Source: Uranotaenia lowii
Lineage: Eukaryota; Arthropoda; Insecta; Diptera; Culicidae
Direction: 5' to 3'
NCBI RefSeq assembly: GCF_029784155.1
Contig: NC_073691.1
Coordinates: 143,996,461-144,060,460 of the forward strand
Length of the DNA: 64,000 nt
A program made the translations under genes and the position numbers. The first letter of the stretch is position 1, and each line of letters opens with the position of its first letter. Below are positions 1-10,027 of this stretch, in pieces. A model generated the notes under the pieces. It did not search any database. It saw only the letters and a list, made by a program, of their open reading frames with translations, and was not told the origin of the DNA.

Positions 1-393
1 CCATGCTAATTATTAATTAATTTCCCTACCTAAATTCGGATATAAAAAAACTATAAATTTGTTACCTACCTATAAAACTAGTGCTACACATTAGTTTAGT
101 GGACAGTGCCGCTTAGATTACTGCCTTTAGGGCATTCCAGGTTTGTCGAACCATGATGCATGCCAAAACGGATATGCTCACCTTTCCCTATTCCGTTTAC
201 AGCATTTGGCCAGTCCCAATAATCCAGTTCCGGTTGACGGAATCCTAAGTATAGAATCACACCGAATTATGTACGCTAAACTTTGAATTCAATACTTTCC
301 CTAAACTAATTATACAATAAAATTCTAGCTTAAAGCTGTCATTAAAACTGCTAAAGAAATCGGAGTTTTGATTCCCCCCGTCAACCCGGAACA
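1..393 (+). repeat. 5' LTR of BEL/Pao element (partial)
   Basis: Colinear with the 3' LTR and ending in ...CCCGGAACA at 393, the same CA end as at 7042. The first 158 bp are outside the window. Differences from the 3' LTR are single substitutions in the stretches near 134, 228, 280 and 343-346. Gag coding begins 33 bp after the LTR end. I did not recognise a specific tRNA primer-binding site in 394-425. Confidence 0.93.
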
Positions 394-425
394 AACTTTA
401 AGATAATTCGCTCTTCTGTCACAAC

Positions 426-1061
426 ATGGCGGCAGTGGAAAACGACCCACCGACACCAGGGACCAATCCGGAAGAAGCATTTAATTGTGTGGCATGCGAC
501 CGACCGGACTCCGCTGCTAATCTTGTGCAGTGCGACGTGTGTGATAAAAAGTGGCACCAAACCTGTGCGGGAGTCACTGCATCAATTGAAAATCGTCCTT
601 GGACTTGCCGGAATTGTCTCCCAGCAGTAAGCGTCCGAAGTGGTGCATCATCATCAAGTACACGTTCAAAAAGGATTCAGTTACAACTACAACAGCTAGC
701 GGAAAAGGGAGCATTGGAGAAGAAAGCACTTGAGCTTCGTCTCGAAGCTCTTCAGGCTGAAAAGGATTTAGTGGACAAAAAGTATGAACTTTTACAATCA
801 ACTATAAATGTCCAAGATGAAGCTAGTGTCAGAAGTCGATTCAATCGCAAAACAGCCAACAAATTACCGCTACATGGATGGAGCAAATCTCCCCGATCGA
901 GAGCTCGCCTGATGGTCCTATACTTCCCAGCCCTGAGATCGGTCCCACCATCCATGAACTATCATCAACTGGTCTACAAATACCACCGAAAGAACTCAAC
1001 CAGATCCCTGAAGAGGTTTCACCAGCGAATGCAGCAACGAGCCTGCAGCCAGCTCCGATAG
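426..1061 (+). pseudogene. BEL/Pao gag N-terminus with PHD-type zinc finger, frame lost near codon 145-150
   Basis: The ATG at 426 opens a frame whose residues about 20-65 form a PHD-type Cys4-His-Cys3 finger: CVAC, then CDVC, then WHQTC and WTCRNC. PHD fingers at the start of gag are known in insect BEL/Pao elements and probably bind chromatin or nucleic acid. A Lys/Glu/Leu-rich stretch that looks like a coiled coil follows (about residues 80-125). After about residue 145 the native reading continues one frame over (see 878-1114), so the last third of this open frame is out-of-frame translation. The lesion lies near 860-880. Confidence 0.8.
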
Positions 1062-1114
1062 GCGGTGCAGTCCCGAAGCGGAAACCGATAATCGAGAAAA
1101 GCGGTACAAAGTAG
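878..1114 (+). pseudogene. BEL/Pao gag middle fragment (between frameshift and nonsense codon)
   Basis: Pro/Ser-rich segment in the same frame as the large downstream polyprotein, ended by TAG at 1112-1114. It connects the PHD-finger part of gag to the DUF1759-like part. The composition is low-complexity and I see no catalytic motif. Its position shows that the lesion upstream is a frameshift and the one downstream is a single nonsense codon. Confidence 0.65.
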
Positions 1115-1174
1115 TTACCTACCAGGACGATCCCGAACACAGAAGGACAACAGCCATCGAACTCCACGCCGAAT

Positions 1175-4100
1175 GTGGAGCTATTGTGTCAGCTGCTCAC
1201 AGAGTGCCTAGCTCTAAACCAACGTCCGAAACAGGATAACGTTTCGAAAATCCCCAATCACACCTCCACTTCACCTGTACTTACCCGGGACGCCAACCCT
1301 CAGGTGTATTCGGTAACTGCTGAGAATTGTGAAGCAGTACCCTCGCCTCTACACTCCCCTCTTCCCGAGGATCAAGGTAAGACCATTCCAAATAAATGCC
1401 TATCAACTGAAGAACTATATGAGCCCCATGAGTCACTGATCAAACAGCTGGGGAGTTGCCCCGATGAATATTTAAATTTTGCCCAAGTTATGGTAGATTA
1501 TACGCCCACACCATCGCAATTGGCCGCCCGCCAGGTCATAGCTCGAGACCTCCCTACCTTTACTGGGAACCCTGCTGACTGGCCTGTTTTTATCAGCACT
1601 TATACCACTACCACATTAGCATGTGGATACAACCAAGCTGAAAATTTGTTACGCCTCCAGCGTTGCCTCAATGGCGATGCACTTGAATCTGTACGCAGTC
1701 GCATTCTTGTCCCTAATTCTGTGCCGCGTATTATTGACACGCTCCGCAGCTATTATGGTCGACCTGAACAATTGATAAAAGTTCTTTCGGACAAAATTAA
1801 AATTATTCCCGCCCCAAAAGCCGATAAGCTTGAAACTTTAATAAATTACGGCATGGCCGTTCAAAGCTTCTGCGACACCTTAGAAGCTGCCAATCAAACA
1901 GCCTACTTTTCAAATCCGTCTTTACTCGCGGAACTAGTTAACCGTTTGCCAACTCCGTATCAGATGCAGTGGGCAGATTATTGTAAGAAGCTGATTGTTG
2001 AAGTAAACTTGAAGCTGTTCGGAGAATATATGTCCGCCCTCGTTGATTCTGCCAGACGAGTAACCCCTTACTCTGGAACTTCGAACCGAGCTGAAGACCG
2101 TAACAAACCGAAACGAGGAGTACTTCACGCCCACGCCGAGTACCGCCCTAGAGTCGAAATGGGGGTACGTCAGTGCAGCGTTTGCGGTAGTAACCATCGT
2201 CTGAGCGAGTGTGAGGAGTTCAAATCCTTCGGTGTTGATGAACGTTTGCAGATCGTGCAAAGGGAGAGACTTTGCCGAAATTGCCTCAACTTTCATGGCC
2301 ATCGTCCCTGTCGTGTTGGTGGATACTGTGACGTAAACGGTTGCAACATACGACATCACCCACTTCTCCATACCGTCCATCCCCCTGCGACCAATCCCGT
2401 TTCCAGAGTTTTTACGAATCAACGATCGCATCCAACTGGCCGTGGCCCGCCTATGGATACTTGTGAAAATCACGTTCATCGTAGTGTTTCCCAATTATGC
2501 CTGTTCCGAATCGTACCTATCATTGTCCATGGTAGTGGAAATCGTAAAATTGAAACGTTTGCCTTTCTAGACGACGGTTCTTCGTTGACGCTTGTAGAAG
2601 AGGCGTTGATTAACGAACTTGGGCTGCAAGGTGAACCTCAAACACTCTGTCTGAGATGGACAGGCAACAAGACGCGCACAGAGTGGAACTCTAAGGTGGT
2701 AGAACTTAGCATTTCTGGGATTGGTCATCCGAGATACATACTAAATGATACCCGAACAGTGAAGGAGTTATCGCTTCCAAAACAAACCGTAGATCATAAA
2801 GCGCTTTCAAGTTCGTTCGCCCATCTTAGGGGACTTCCGATAACCAGTTACCAGGAAGCAGTTCCTCGTGTCCTCATCGGTATTAACAATCTGCGCTTGA
2901 CAGTTCCGCTTTCCGTGAAAGAAGGTCGACCCCAAGAACCAATAGCAACCAAAACACGACTAGGATGGTTTATTTACGGTGGAGCTACAGAAAACCGATC
3001 GGAGCTCTCGGTGAATATCCACAACAATGGTTGTTCGTGTGAAAACAACTTGCACGCTACTGTGCGAGACTATTTTGCGTTAGAAGATGTAGGAGTATCG
3101 GGCCGAATAGCTTTGGAATCAGAGAGTGACAAGCGAGCCAAGAATATTCTTGAAGAAACAACAGTCCTACAAGGGGAGAGATTCCAAACCGGCCTGCTTT
3201 GGAGATTTGATCACTTCGAATTCCCAGACAGTCGTCCAATGGCACTAAAACGCAATGAATGCCTTGAACGTAAGCTCAAACGGAACCCGAAGATGCTTGA
3301 AAGCGTCAACAAACAGATTGAAGAGTATCAGATGAAAGGGTACGCTCGTCGTGCTACAGAAGAAGAGCTGCGGAAATGTGATTTGCGAAAGGTGTGGTAT
3401 CTCTCGCTCGGAAAAGTAGTGAACCCAAAGAAACCAGAAAAGGTCCGCATGATTTGGAATGCTGCTGCAACTGTTAATGGAGTCTCTTTGAATACGATGT
3501 TACTGAAAGGTCCGGATCAACTTGCTAAGCTGCCTTGGGTACTATTTCGGTTCCGACAATTTTCAGTGGCCGTGTCTGGAGATATTGCTGAAATGTTTCA
3601 TCAAATCCGCATCCGCCCAGAAGACCAAAACGCGCAGAGATTCCTGTGGCGAACAAATCCGTATAAAGATCCTGAAGTTTTCGTGATGCAAGTTGCCACT
3701 TTCGGAGCTACATGCTCCCCTGCGTCTGCACTATTTGTAAAACGGAAAAATGCACTCGATTATGTAAAAGTCTATCCCCGGGCCGTAGAAGAAATACTAG
3801 ATTGCCATTACATGGACGACTATCTCGGCAGTTTTGGAACAGAGAAAGAAACCGAGGAAGTCGCCAAGGAGGTAAAGACCGTACATGCTAAAGGTGGGTT
3901 CAACATTCGAGGATGGCGATCCAACAGCCAAAAGGTCTTAGAAGGCTTGGGCGAACCAACAACTGCCGATCCAAGGTCCCTCAATCTCGAAAACACTGGC
4001 ATCGAACGAGTTTTGGGTATGCATTGGCTTCCAAAGGAGGATTTCTTGGCATTTTCAACTAGCTTCCGACCAGAGCTTTGTGAGCTGATAGCGAGCGAGC

Positions 4101-5122
4101 GACGCCCCTCGAAGCGGCAAGTGCTTAGGTGCTTGATGAGCGTGTTTGACCCTCTCGGCCTGTTGGCGGCCTTCGTCATCCAAGGAAAGATTTTGCTACA
4201 AGATATCTGGCGTGCAGGCACACAGTGGGATGAAGAGATTGACGATCGAGCTAATGAAAAGTGGACTAAATGGATCTCACAATTCCCAAAGGTAGCTGAC
4301 ATACGAGTTCCAAGATGCTACTACCCGGGCGCCGACCAAACATCTTATCGCCAACTGGAACTCCATATTTTTGCGGACGCCAGCGAAAACGCGTATGCTG
4401 CCGTAGCCTATTTTCGAATTCCAATCAAGACCGGCGGTTTCCGATGTTCTCTCGTTGCGGCTAAAACCAAAGTTGCACCTTTGCGCCACTGGTCGATTCC
4501 TCGACTAGAGCTGCAGTCCGCAGTTCTGGCAGCCCGCTTGGAAATATTTATCAAAGAAGGACACAAGCTTAACATAACACGAACCATATTCTGGTCAGAT
4601 TCAGGCACTGTTTTGGCGTGGATTCGCTCAGACCATCGACGCTACTCGCAATTTGTAGCTTGTCGGGTATCGGAGATCTTATCGACGACATCCATCGCCG
4701 ATTGGCGGTGGGTACCTACGAAGCAGAATGTTGCAGACATGGCCACGAAACTAGGGCAAGGTGTTCAATTAGATACCAATAGTTCCTGGTTCCAGGGACC
4801 CGAATTTTTATTATTACGGGAAGAAGATTGGCCGAAGCCAAAATCCATCCTGCCCACTGAGGAAGAACAAAAACATTGCTTTGTTCATCAAGCTGTAGTT
4901 ATCCCAGAGTCAATGATTGATACGGACAGGTATTCCAAATGGGAACGAATGATGAGAACGATGGCCTACGTTTTCCGATACGTCGACCTCTTTGAGAAGC
5001 GTCAATTTCGGTTTAAAGGAGTTCGCCTCAATCAAGCTGAACTACAATCTCGATTGAAAGGGGTTCGCCTGAATCAAGCTGAATTGCAGAAAGCAGAAAA
5101 CTATCTGTTCCGGACAGCTTAA
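1175..5122 (+). CDS. BEL/Pao Gag-Pol polyprotein fragment: gag, zinc knuckles, protease, RT, RNase H
   Basis: A 1315-residue open frame. Residues about 120-265 match the DUF1759 gag-like region. Cys/His knuckles start near 332 (CSVC) and 368 (CRNC). An aspartic protease motif (FLDDGSS) lies near 463, matching the DUF1758 retropepsin of BEL elements. Reverse transcriptase spans about 740-930, with the first Asp in SGDIAEMFHQ near 800 and the YMDD box near 878. RNase H begins near 1065 (IFADAS), with a further acidic site at WSDSGT near 1140. The frame ends at TAA 5120-5122, but homologous integrase sequence continues in the same frame beyond it, so this is one nonsense codon and not the natural end. 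Residues about 1285-1311 carry a 14-residue tandem duplication (GVRLNQAELQ twice). The first Met is an internal residue of the original polyprotein. Confidence 0.93.
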   Translation: MELLCQLLTECLALNQRPKQDNVSKIPNHTSTSPVLTRDANPQVYSVTAENCEAVPSPLHSPLPEDQGKTIPNKCLSTEELYEPHESLIKQLGSCPDEYLNFAQVMVDYTPTPSQLAARQVIARDLPTFTGNPADWPVFISTYTTTTLACGYNQAENLLRLQRCLNGDALESVRSRILVPNSVPRIIDTLRSYYGRPEQLIKVLSDKIKIIPAPKADKLETLINYGMAVQSFCDTLEAANQTAYFSNPSLLAELVNRLPTPYQMQWADYCKKLIVEVNLKLFGEYMSALVDSARRVTPYSGTSNRAEDRNKPKRGVLHAHAEYRPRVEMGVRQCSVCGSNHRLSECEEFKSFGVDERLQIVQRERLCRNCLNFHGHRPCRVGGYCDVNGCNIRHHPLLHTVHPPATNPVSRVFTNQRSHPTGRGPPMDTCENHVHRSVSQLCLFRIVPIIVHGSGNRKIETFAFLDDGSSLTLVEEALINELGLQGEPQTLCLRWTGNKTRTEWNSKVVELSISGIGHPRYILNDTRTVKELSLPKQTVDHKALSSSFAHLRGLPITSYQEAVPRVLIGINNLRLTVPLSVKEGRPQEPIATKTRLGWFIYGGATENRSELSVNIHNNGCSCENNLHATVRDYFALEDVGVSGRIALESESDKRAKNILEETTVLQGERFQTGLLWRFDHFEFPDSRPMALKRNECLERKLKRNPKMLESVNKQIEEYQMKGYARRATEEELRKCDLRKVWYLSLGKVVNPKKPEKVRMIWNAAATVNGVSLNTMLLKGPDQLAKLPWVLFRFRQFSVAVSGDIAEMFHQIRIRPEDQNAQRFLWRTNPYKDPEVFVMQVATFGATCSPASALFVKRKNALDYVKVYPRAVEEILDCHYMDDYLGSFGTEKETEEVAKEVKTVHAKGGFNIRGWRSNSQKVLEGLGEPTTADPRSLNLENTGIERVLGMHWLPKEDFLAFSTSFRPELCELIASERRPSKRQVLRCLMSVFDPLGLLAAFVIQGKILLQDIWRAGTQWDEEIDDRANEKWTKWISQFPKVADIRVPRCYYPGADQTSYRQLELHIFADASENAYAAVAYFRIPIKTGGFRCSLVAAKTKVAPLRHWSIPRLELQSAVLAARLEIFIKEGHKLNITRTIFWSDSGTVLAWIRSDHRRYSQFVACRVSEILSTTSIADWRWVPTKQNVADMATKLGQGVQLDTNSSWFQGPEFLLLREEDWPKPKSILPTEEEQKHCFVHQAVVIPESMIDTDRYSKWERMMRTMAYVFRYVDLFEKRQFRFKGVRLNQAELQSRLKGVRLNQAELQKAENYLFRTA

Positions 5123-5539
5123 TGGTCGGGCTTCCCAGAAGAAGTTTCTACGCTCTTTTATCAACGTCGAAAGTTGAATTCGAACCAAGTTCCAATGGAG
5201 AAAGGAAGCAAACTCTACAAGCTTTGTCCTTACATGGACGAGCACAGCATCATGCGAGTCGACGGACGAATCGGTGCGGCCGTCAATGTAGGAGACAACG
5301 TGAAATTTCCCGTGATACTACCCAAGACCCACCGAGTTACAGTACTACTGATCGACTTCTACCATCGTAAATACAAACACGCAAACTTCGAGACTGTTGT
5401 TAACGAACTTCGCCAGATTGTCTATATTCCCCAAGCTCGCTCTCGTGTCAAGCAGGTGATAAAACGCTGCCAATACTGTAGAGTGTACAAAACCAGACCA
5501 CAAGTCCCTAGGATGGCCCCCTACCAACGGCAAGACTAG
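5123..5539 (+). pseudogene. BEL/Pao integrase N-terminal zinc-binding region
   Basis: This continues the polyprotein frame directly after the stop at 5120. It contains the integrase H2C2-type zinc-binding module: two His residues in the HRKYKHAN stretch and the pair CQYCRVYKTRP, about 30-65 residues before the catalytic core. The frame closes at 5537-5539, and integrase reading continues one frame over. A second lesion therefore lies at about 5515-5540. Confidence 0.85.
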
Positions 5540-6471
5540 CATCATACACACGGCCATTCACCTACGTTGGGCTCGATCTTTTTGGTCCAATTTCAGTCAA
5601 AGTAGGCAGAAGTTCGACAAAACGGTGGATTGCACTCTTCACGTGCCTAACATTGCGCGCTGTACACGTTGAGGTGGTTTTCAGCCTGAGTACGGAGTCC
5701 TGCATCATGGCAATTCGTCGTTTTATAGGCCGTCGTGGCTCCCCACTGGAATTTTATTCGGATAATGGCACCAATTTCCGAGGAGCTGACAATATACTGC
5801 AGACGCAAGTGCGAAACATCCAAGAGGGACTGTCTTCAACATTCACTAACACGGCTACTAAATGGATATTCATTCCACCCGGTACGCCTCACATGGGTGG
5901 TGCTTGGGAACGAATGGTGCGTTCCATAAAGACGGCTATGGAAAGCAGCGCAGTGGTAAATCGTAAGCTGGACGACGAAGGCTTGTGGACACTAGCAGTT
6001 GAAGCTGAAAGCATCGTCAATTCTAGACCTCTCACATATCTCCCCATAGAAGCAGAAGAGAAGGAAGCACTCACTCCCAACCACTTACTTCTTGGAAGTT
6101 CCAGCGGTGTGAAACAACCATCTTTAGAACCACTGGACGAAGTTCTGGTGCTAAAAAACGCATGGAACCAGGTTCAGCATCAGGCAGACATGTTTTGGCG
6201 TCGATGGGTTCGAGAATATATGCCGGAGTTAACACGTCGGACGAAATGGCTCGCTGAAACTCGACCGGTTCGCGTAGGAGATCTGGTATTCATCGTAGAC
6301 GAGGCGCGAAGAAACGGTTGGGTACGCGGCAGGGTTAACGAAGTCATTCCGGGGCAAGATGGGCGTATAAGAAAAGCTATGGTTCAAACTCAAAAGGGGC
6401 TCACAAGGCAATCGGTCTCAAAACTTGCAGTGCTAGACGTGGCTGCAGAGGGTAACCCGGGATCATCCTGA
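5521..6471 (+). pseudogene. BEL/Pao integrase catalytic core and C-terminal DUF5641 domain
   Basis: The frame is open from about 5521; its first ATG is at 5653. The DDE catalytic triad is visible: Asp at codon 5575 (VGLDLFG), Asp at 5761 (SDNGTNF) and Glu at 5908 (AWERMV). The C-terminal part (WRRWVREYMPEL, VGDLVF) matches the DUF5641 domain that closes insect BEL integrases. A stop at 6469-6471 precedes the polypurine tract by only a few bases, so this is the natural end of pol. All three catalytic residues remain, but the upstream frameshift separates the core from its zinc-binding region. Confidence 0.88.
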
Positions 6472-6479
6472 CCGTGTTA

Positions 6480-6491
6480 CGGGGGAGGGGA
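6480..6491 (+). other. Polypurine tract (plus-strand primer site)
   Basis: A run of G and A directly before the TGTTGGC start of the 3' LTR, as expected for the RNase H-resistant primer of plus-strand synthesis. Confidence 0.8.
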
Positions 6492-7042
6492 TGTTGGCAA
6501 CTGGGCGCACTGCTCCAGCACCAGCGTCGCGCTATTACGAGGCGGCGCGTTCAACTTCAGTTCAGCGGCCAACAGTTTGACATATCTCAACGAACGACAG
6601 ATGACAGACATATCCGGTGAATAGTTAGCAGACCCTAGACTGTGTTTTTCCATGCTAATTATTAATTAATTTCCCTACCTAAATTCGGATATAAAAAAAC
6701 TATAAATTTGTTACCTACCTATAAAACTAGTGCTACACATTAGTTTAGTGGACAGTGCCGCTTAGATTACTGCTTTTAGGGCATTCCAGGTTTGTCGAAC
6801 CATGATGCATGCCAAAACGGATATGCTCACCTTTCCCTATTCCGTTTACAGCATTTGGCCAGTCCCAATAATCCAGTTTCGGTTGACGGAATCCTAAGTA
6901 TAGAATCACACCGAATTATGTACGCTAAATTTTGAATTCAATACTTTCCCTAAACTAATTATACAATAAAATTCTAGCTTAAAGCTGTCATTCAAGCTGC
7001 TAAAGAAATCGGAGTTTTGATTCCCCCCGTCAACCCGGAACA
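6492..7042 (+). repeat. 3' LTR of BEL/Pao element (551 bp)
   Basis: Starts TGTTGGCAAC after the polypurine tract and ends CCCGGAACA, giving TG...CA ends. The portion 6650-7042 aligns without gaps to 1-393. Confidence 0.92.
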
Positions 7043-8250
7043 AATTAGTAAAACTTATTCAAATGATGTGAATCGCCATTCAGATGATATTTAAAGAGGG
7101 CTTTTCTTTATAAATTGATGACCAACCAAAATTTTGCTCGCCTGAGTTGCATAAGTTAGGGCGTCTTTAGTACCAGTGTTTCGCCTTTATTTATGCAATT
7201 AGAGCAGAGCTGCATATCATTCTTATCAATGAAGTGGAGTCCTAAAAAATACTGTTTTTTTTGTTGGTGGTGACTTCAATTTCGACAGAACCAACTTACA
7301 GCTCAGCTCAGCGAAATTAAGCTCCAGAGACAAAAAACTTTCACAGTGATCATTTATCTACAGAAAGGTTACTAAACTTGCCAATAAATTAGTAACGTAT
7401 CTACTGGCATGCTCCAACGAATTTGCAATATCAAATGTAGTGCCACGAAAAAATCTGATCTTGAACGTTTCTTTTCGGACTTCGGATGCTTTTCAATTAA
7501 TAATCAGAATCGAAATGACTCTCAGTTAACATCTGATTAATGTTCATGTTCAAACAATTATTTCAATCAGAAAAAAATGTTTTTGTATCCCCGCATAAAA
7601 ATATCAGTTTTTCAATACTATTTAACTTTGATTGCATAAAGGCTTGCTTTCATTCGCTGAAAAAAAAACAGTGACGAAAAGTAGTATTTTTCGATATTTC
7701 AAATATGTATCTGTGCTGTCAACCTGTAAAAATTCTACATTTTGACACTGTTTTGTTGCAAAGGTAAAAATCATTTTTTCAATTAAATAAATTGGTTTTC
7801 AAAGGTATTTCCGGCATTCCAAAAAAATTGTGTATGCAACTCATTGCAAAACTCGATTTTATCAGAACTTGATGTTGTTATTCAACTCGGCAAGCCACGT
7901 TAAACAAATTTAGGACTGCTGCTGAAAAATTTACTTTTTGCAACTTGTTGCATGAATAACTAACTGAGCGTATAGATTTTTGTTTTTCAGTAGACCAAAA
8001 ATTACTACACCCAAAATTCAGCCTCTGTGCCAATGGCGTGTAGTCAATTACATAGCATCATTGGTACAAGAAGATAACGCGATCGGTGCTGATTCGATTT
8101 GCTCCCACCGGCATTAATCTCCCAAGTTAACCGAATTGCGTATGTCTGAAAGAAACAAAATAAAAACGCTTTCACGTCCCTCCCTATCGCATCACAAGAC
8201 GAAGAAGGATGGAAATAAATACCGGCCAACACCAGGCAGCCAGCGAACCG
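7043..8250. other. Intronic AT-rich stretch, no gene seen
   Basis: Low-GC DNA with many A/T runs. I see no open frame with a recognisable domain, no clear inverted-repeat element and no splice-flanked exon. It is intron of the Sidestep-family gene downstream of the BEL insertion. Confidence 0.5.
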
Positions 8251-8525
8251 AGCACTGTGCGTGTGAATGTAGCAAAAGCAACAACAAAAACATCCTTCTA
8301 ATTCAATCCCTTCAATCCACCGGCAAACAACCACGGCCGAGCTGGGCGTGTGTATGCAGTAAAAGCAACAAAAAAAAAACATTCCTTCAATTCAATTCGC
8401 CCACAAACAACCACGGCTAAGCTGTGCGTGTGTATGTAGCAAAAGCAACAAGAATATATTCCTTCAATTCACCGGCAAACAAGCACCGGCCAAGCTGCCC
8501 GGCTTTAGCAGCTGTGTATATGTAG
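8250..8525. repeat. Short minisatellite, about 80-87 bp unit, three copies
   Basis: A GCGTGTGTATG..AGCAAAAGCAACA segment recurs at about 8259, 8346 and 8426, each followed by a CTTCAATTC, CCGGCAAACAA, GGCCGAGCTG pattern. The unit lengths differ (87 and 80 bp), so the copies carry indels. Small open frames on both strands here are by-products of the repeat. Confidence 0.75.
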
Positions 8526-8748
8526 CGTGTGTATGTAATAGCAGGCAGTAAGCAAAGCACAGTTCTCATTCAATGGGTTTCCCGTTTCCTCCACTCCCGT
8601 TCCCTTTCCCGTTTCCATCGCAAGACAAATGAATACCTTGAAAGGAGGCCAAACGCCGGGAAGCCACTGTCGTGCGTTTCTTTTGTGATTGATCGGTGGC
8701 AGAATGCCTATGACAAATATCCCTCTTCCTGCATGAAGTTCAAATAGT

Positions 8749-8827
8749 ACACTGGTTAAGATGTCGGTCTGGCAACACCATTTGGTTAGTGATTTGAGTT
8801 CGATTCTCCCTCCGGGCGCTGTGATTT
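8749..8827 (+). repeat. SINE-like tRNA-derived head
   Basis: An A-box-like sequence (TGGTTAAGATG) lies about 45 bp before a B-box-like AGTTCGATTCTCC, the spacing of an internal pol III promoter, followed by an AT-rich tail. The arms do not form a proper acceptor stem, so this is a SINE head and not a tRNA gene. Confidence 0.6.
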
Positions 8828-9095
8828 ATATTTTTATTTTCTTGTTTCTGGGATGAATTATCCAATAGGAACGAAATCCCACAAAATGTTTTTCTTGTTT
8901 TGCTTGAATGTAGTGGTCATGCATCATTTTAGTTGGGAGCCGAGTCCTTATGCCAGTTACGGTTTTTCAAACATATCATCACGGCACAGAGATGTGCTAA
9001 ATAGGCATTGGATTTTTGCAACCTCTTCTATGGGTGTATGACATTTAATCCGGAATCAATTTCCCCCTTCTGTTATTCTATTGCTAGGAATCATA

Positions 9096-10025
9096 TCTGT
9101 ACCAACACGTGAAAAGGATGTATCTCCATATATGGCGAATCGAGAAAAACGCGTTTGAAGAAAATACAACCTATTTTAAATCGCTAATTAAAAATCATTA
9201 GAAATGTTTGCATTTTATGAAAGACAAACGATGTTTAGAAGCATCCCCTATATGTTAGAATAGAGGAATATCAATTTTAAAGAAAAATCAACGCGCTATC
9301 GTAGATAGAACCTAGCTCACTTAATATTTTGTCTCCCTTGTTTATACACCCTTTGCTATTTTCTCATTTCTAGCTTTAGTTCTAAGCTCGTGTTCATTTG
9401 TAACTATGTTTTATGTTGAATAAAGTGTCAAATCTTTACCAACACATAAAAAGCATCTATCTCCATATATAGCGTATCAAGAAAAACGCGTTTGAAAAAA
9501 ATAAACCTATTTTAAATTCCTAATTAAAAATCACTTCAAATTTTTAGTTTTTATGAAAGACAAACAATTTTTAGAAGCATTCTCTATATGTTAGAATGGA
9601 GTAATATCAATTTTCATCAAAAAACAACTCGCTATCGTAGATAGAACCTAGCTAACGTAGTATTTTGTCTAACCTGTTTATACACCCTTTGCTATTTTCT
9701 TATTTTTAGCTTTAGTTATAAGCTCGCATTCATTTGTAACTATGTTTTTATGTTGAATAAAGAGTCGATTTGATTATTTTGAGTTTGTTTGCGGAGTAGT
9801 AGCGAAAAAATGTTCCGGAGTAAAGGGTGTATATCCATGTGATGGCAGTTCTGGTTTTAGAATGTTTATAGATCCTTTACTCAAATTGAGTTTTCAATGT
9901 AACGGAATATTATTTTCTCAAAAGGGTTTTACCGTTAAGTAGTGCAACTGTTGGCCTATCATGAGGTACTGAAAATGGTTTTTGTTTACTTTTGGAGATA
10001 GATCCTTTTCACGTGTTGGTACAGA
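9096..10025. mobile_element. TA-flanked MITE with 30+ bp TIRs and a dimeric core
   Basis: The left end begins TCTGTACCAACACGTG after TA (9094-9095). The right end is its reverse complement before TA (10026-10027). The terminal repeats match over about 34 bp with one difference. The TA duplication suggests mobilisation by a Tc1/mariner-type transposase. No transposase frame is present. The interior is built from two copies of a roughly 337-bp segment. Confidence 0.8.
9101..9774. repeat. Tandem duplication, 337-bp unit, inside the MITE
   Basis: The segment starting ACCAACACGTGAAAAGG at 9101 recurs from 9438 (ACCAACACATAAAAAG) and stays colinear to a shared AATAAAG.GTC end. The copies differ at many scattered positions, so the duplication is not recent. 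Both copies include part of the terminal inverted repeat. Confidence 0.75.
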
Positions 10026-10027
10026 TA

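Larger units (their letters stand above)
1..7042 (+). mobile_element. BEL/Pao LTR retrotransposon, nearly full length, 5' end cut by window
   Basis: Two matching LTRs flank a gag-protease-RT-RNase H-integrase coding region in BEL/Pao order. Positions 1-393 pair base for base, without gaps, with 6650-7042, so about 158 bp of the 5' LTR lies before the window. I count 5 substitutions in the 393 aligned bases, which points to a recent insertion. The internal region nevertheless carries four lesions: a frame change near 860-880, stops at 1112 and 5120, and a frame change near 5520-5540. This copy is therefore non-autonomous as it stands. It lies in the same orientation as the host Sidestep-family gene, inside a large intron. 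The target duplication cannot be tested because the 5' flank is missing. Confidence 0.95.
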
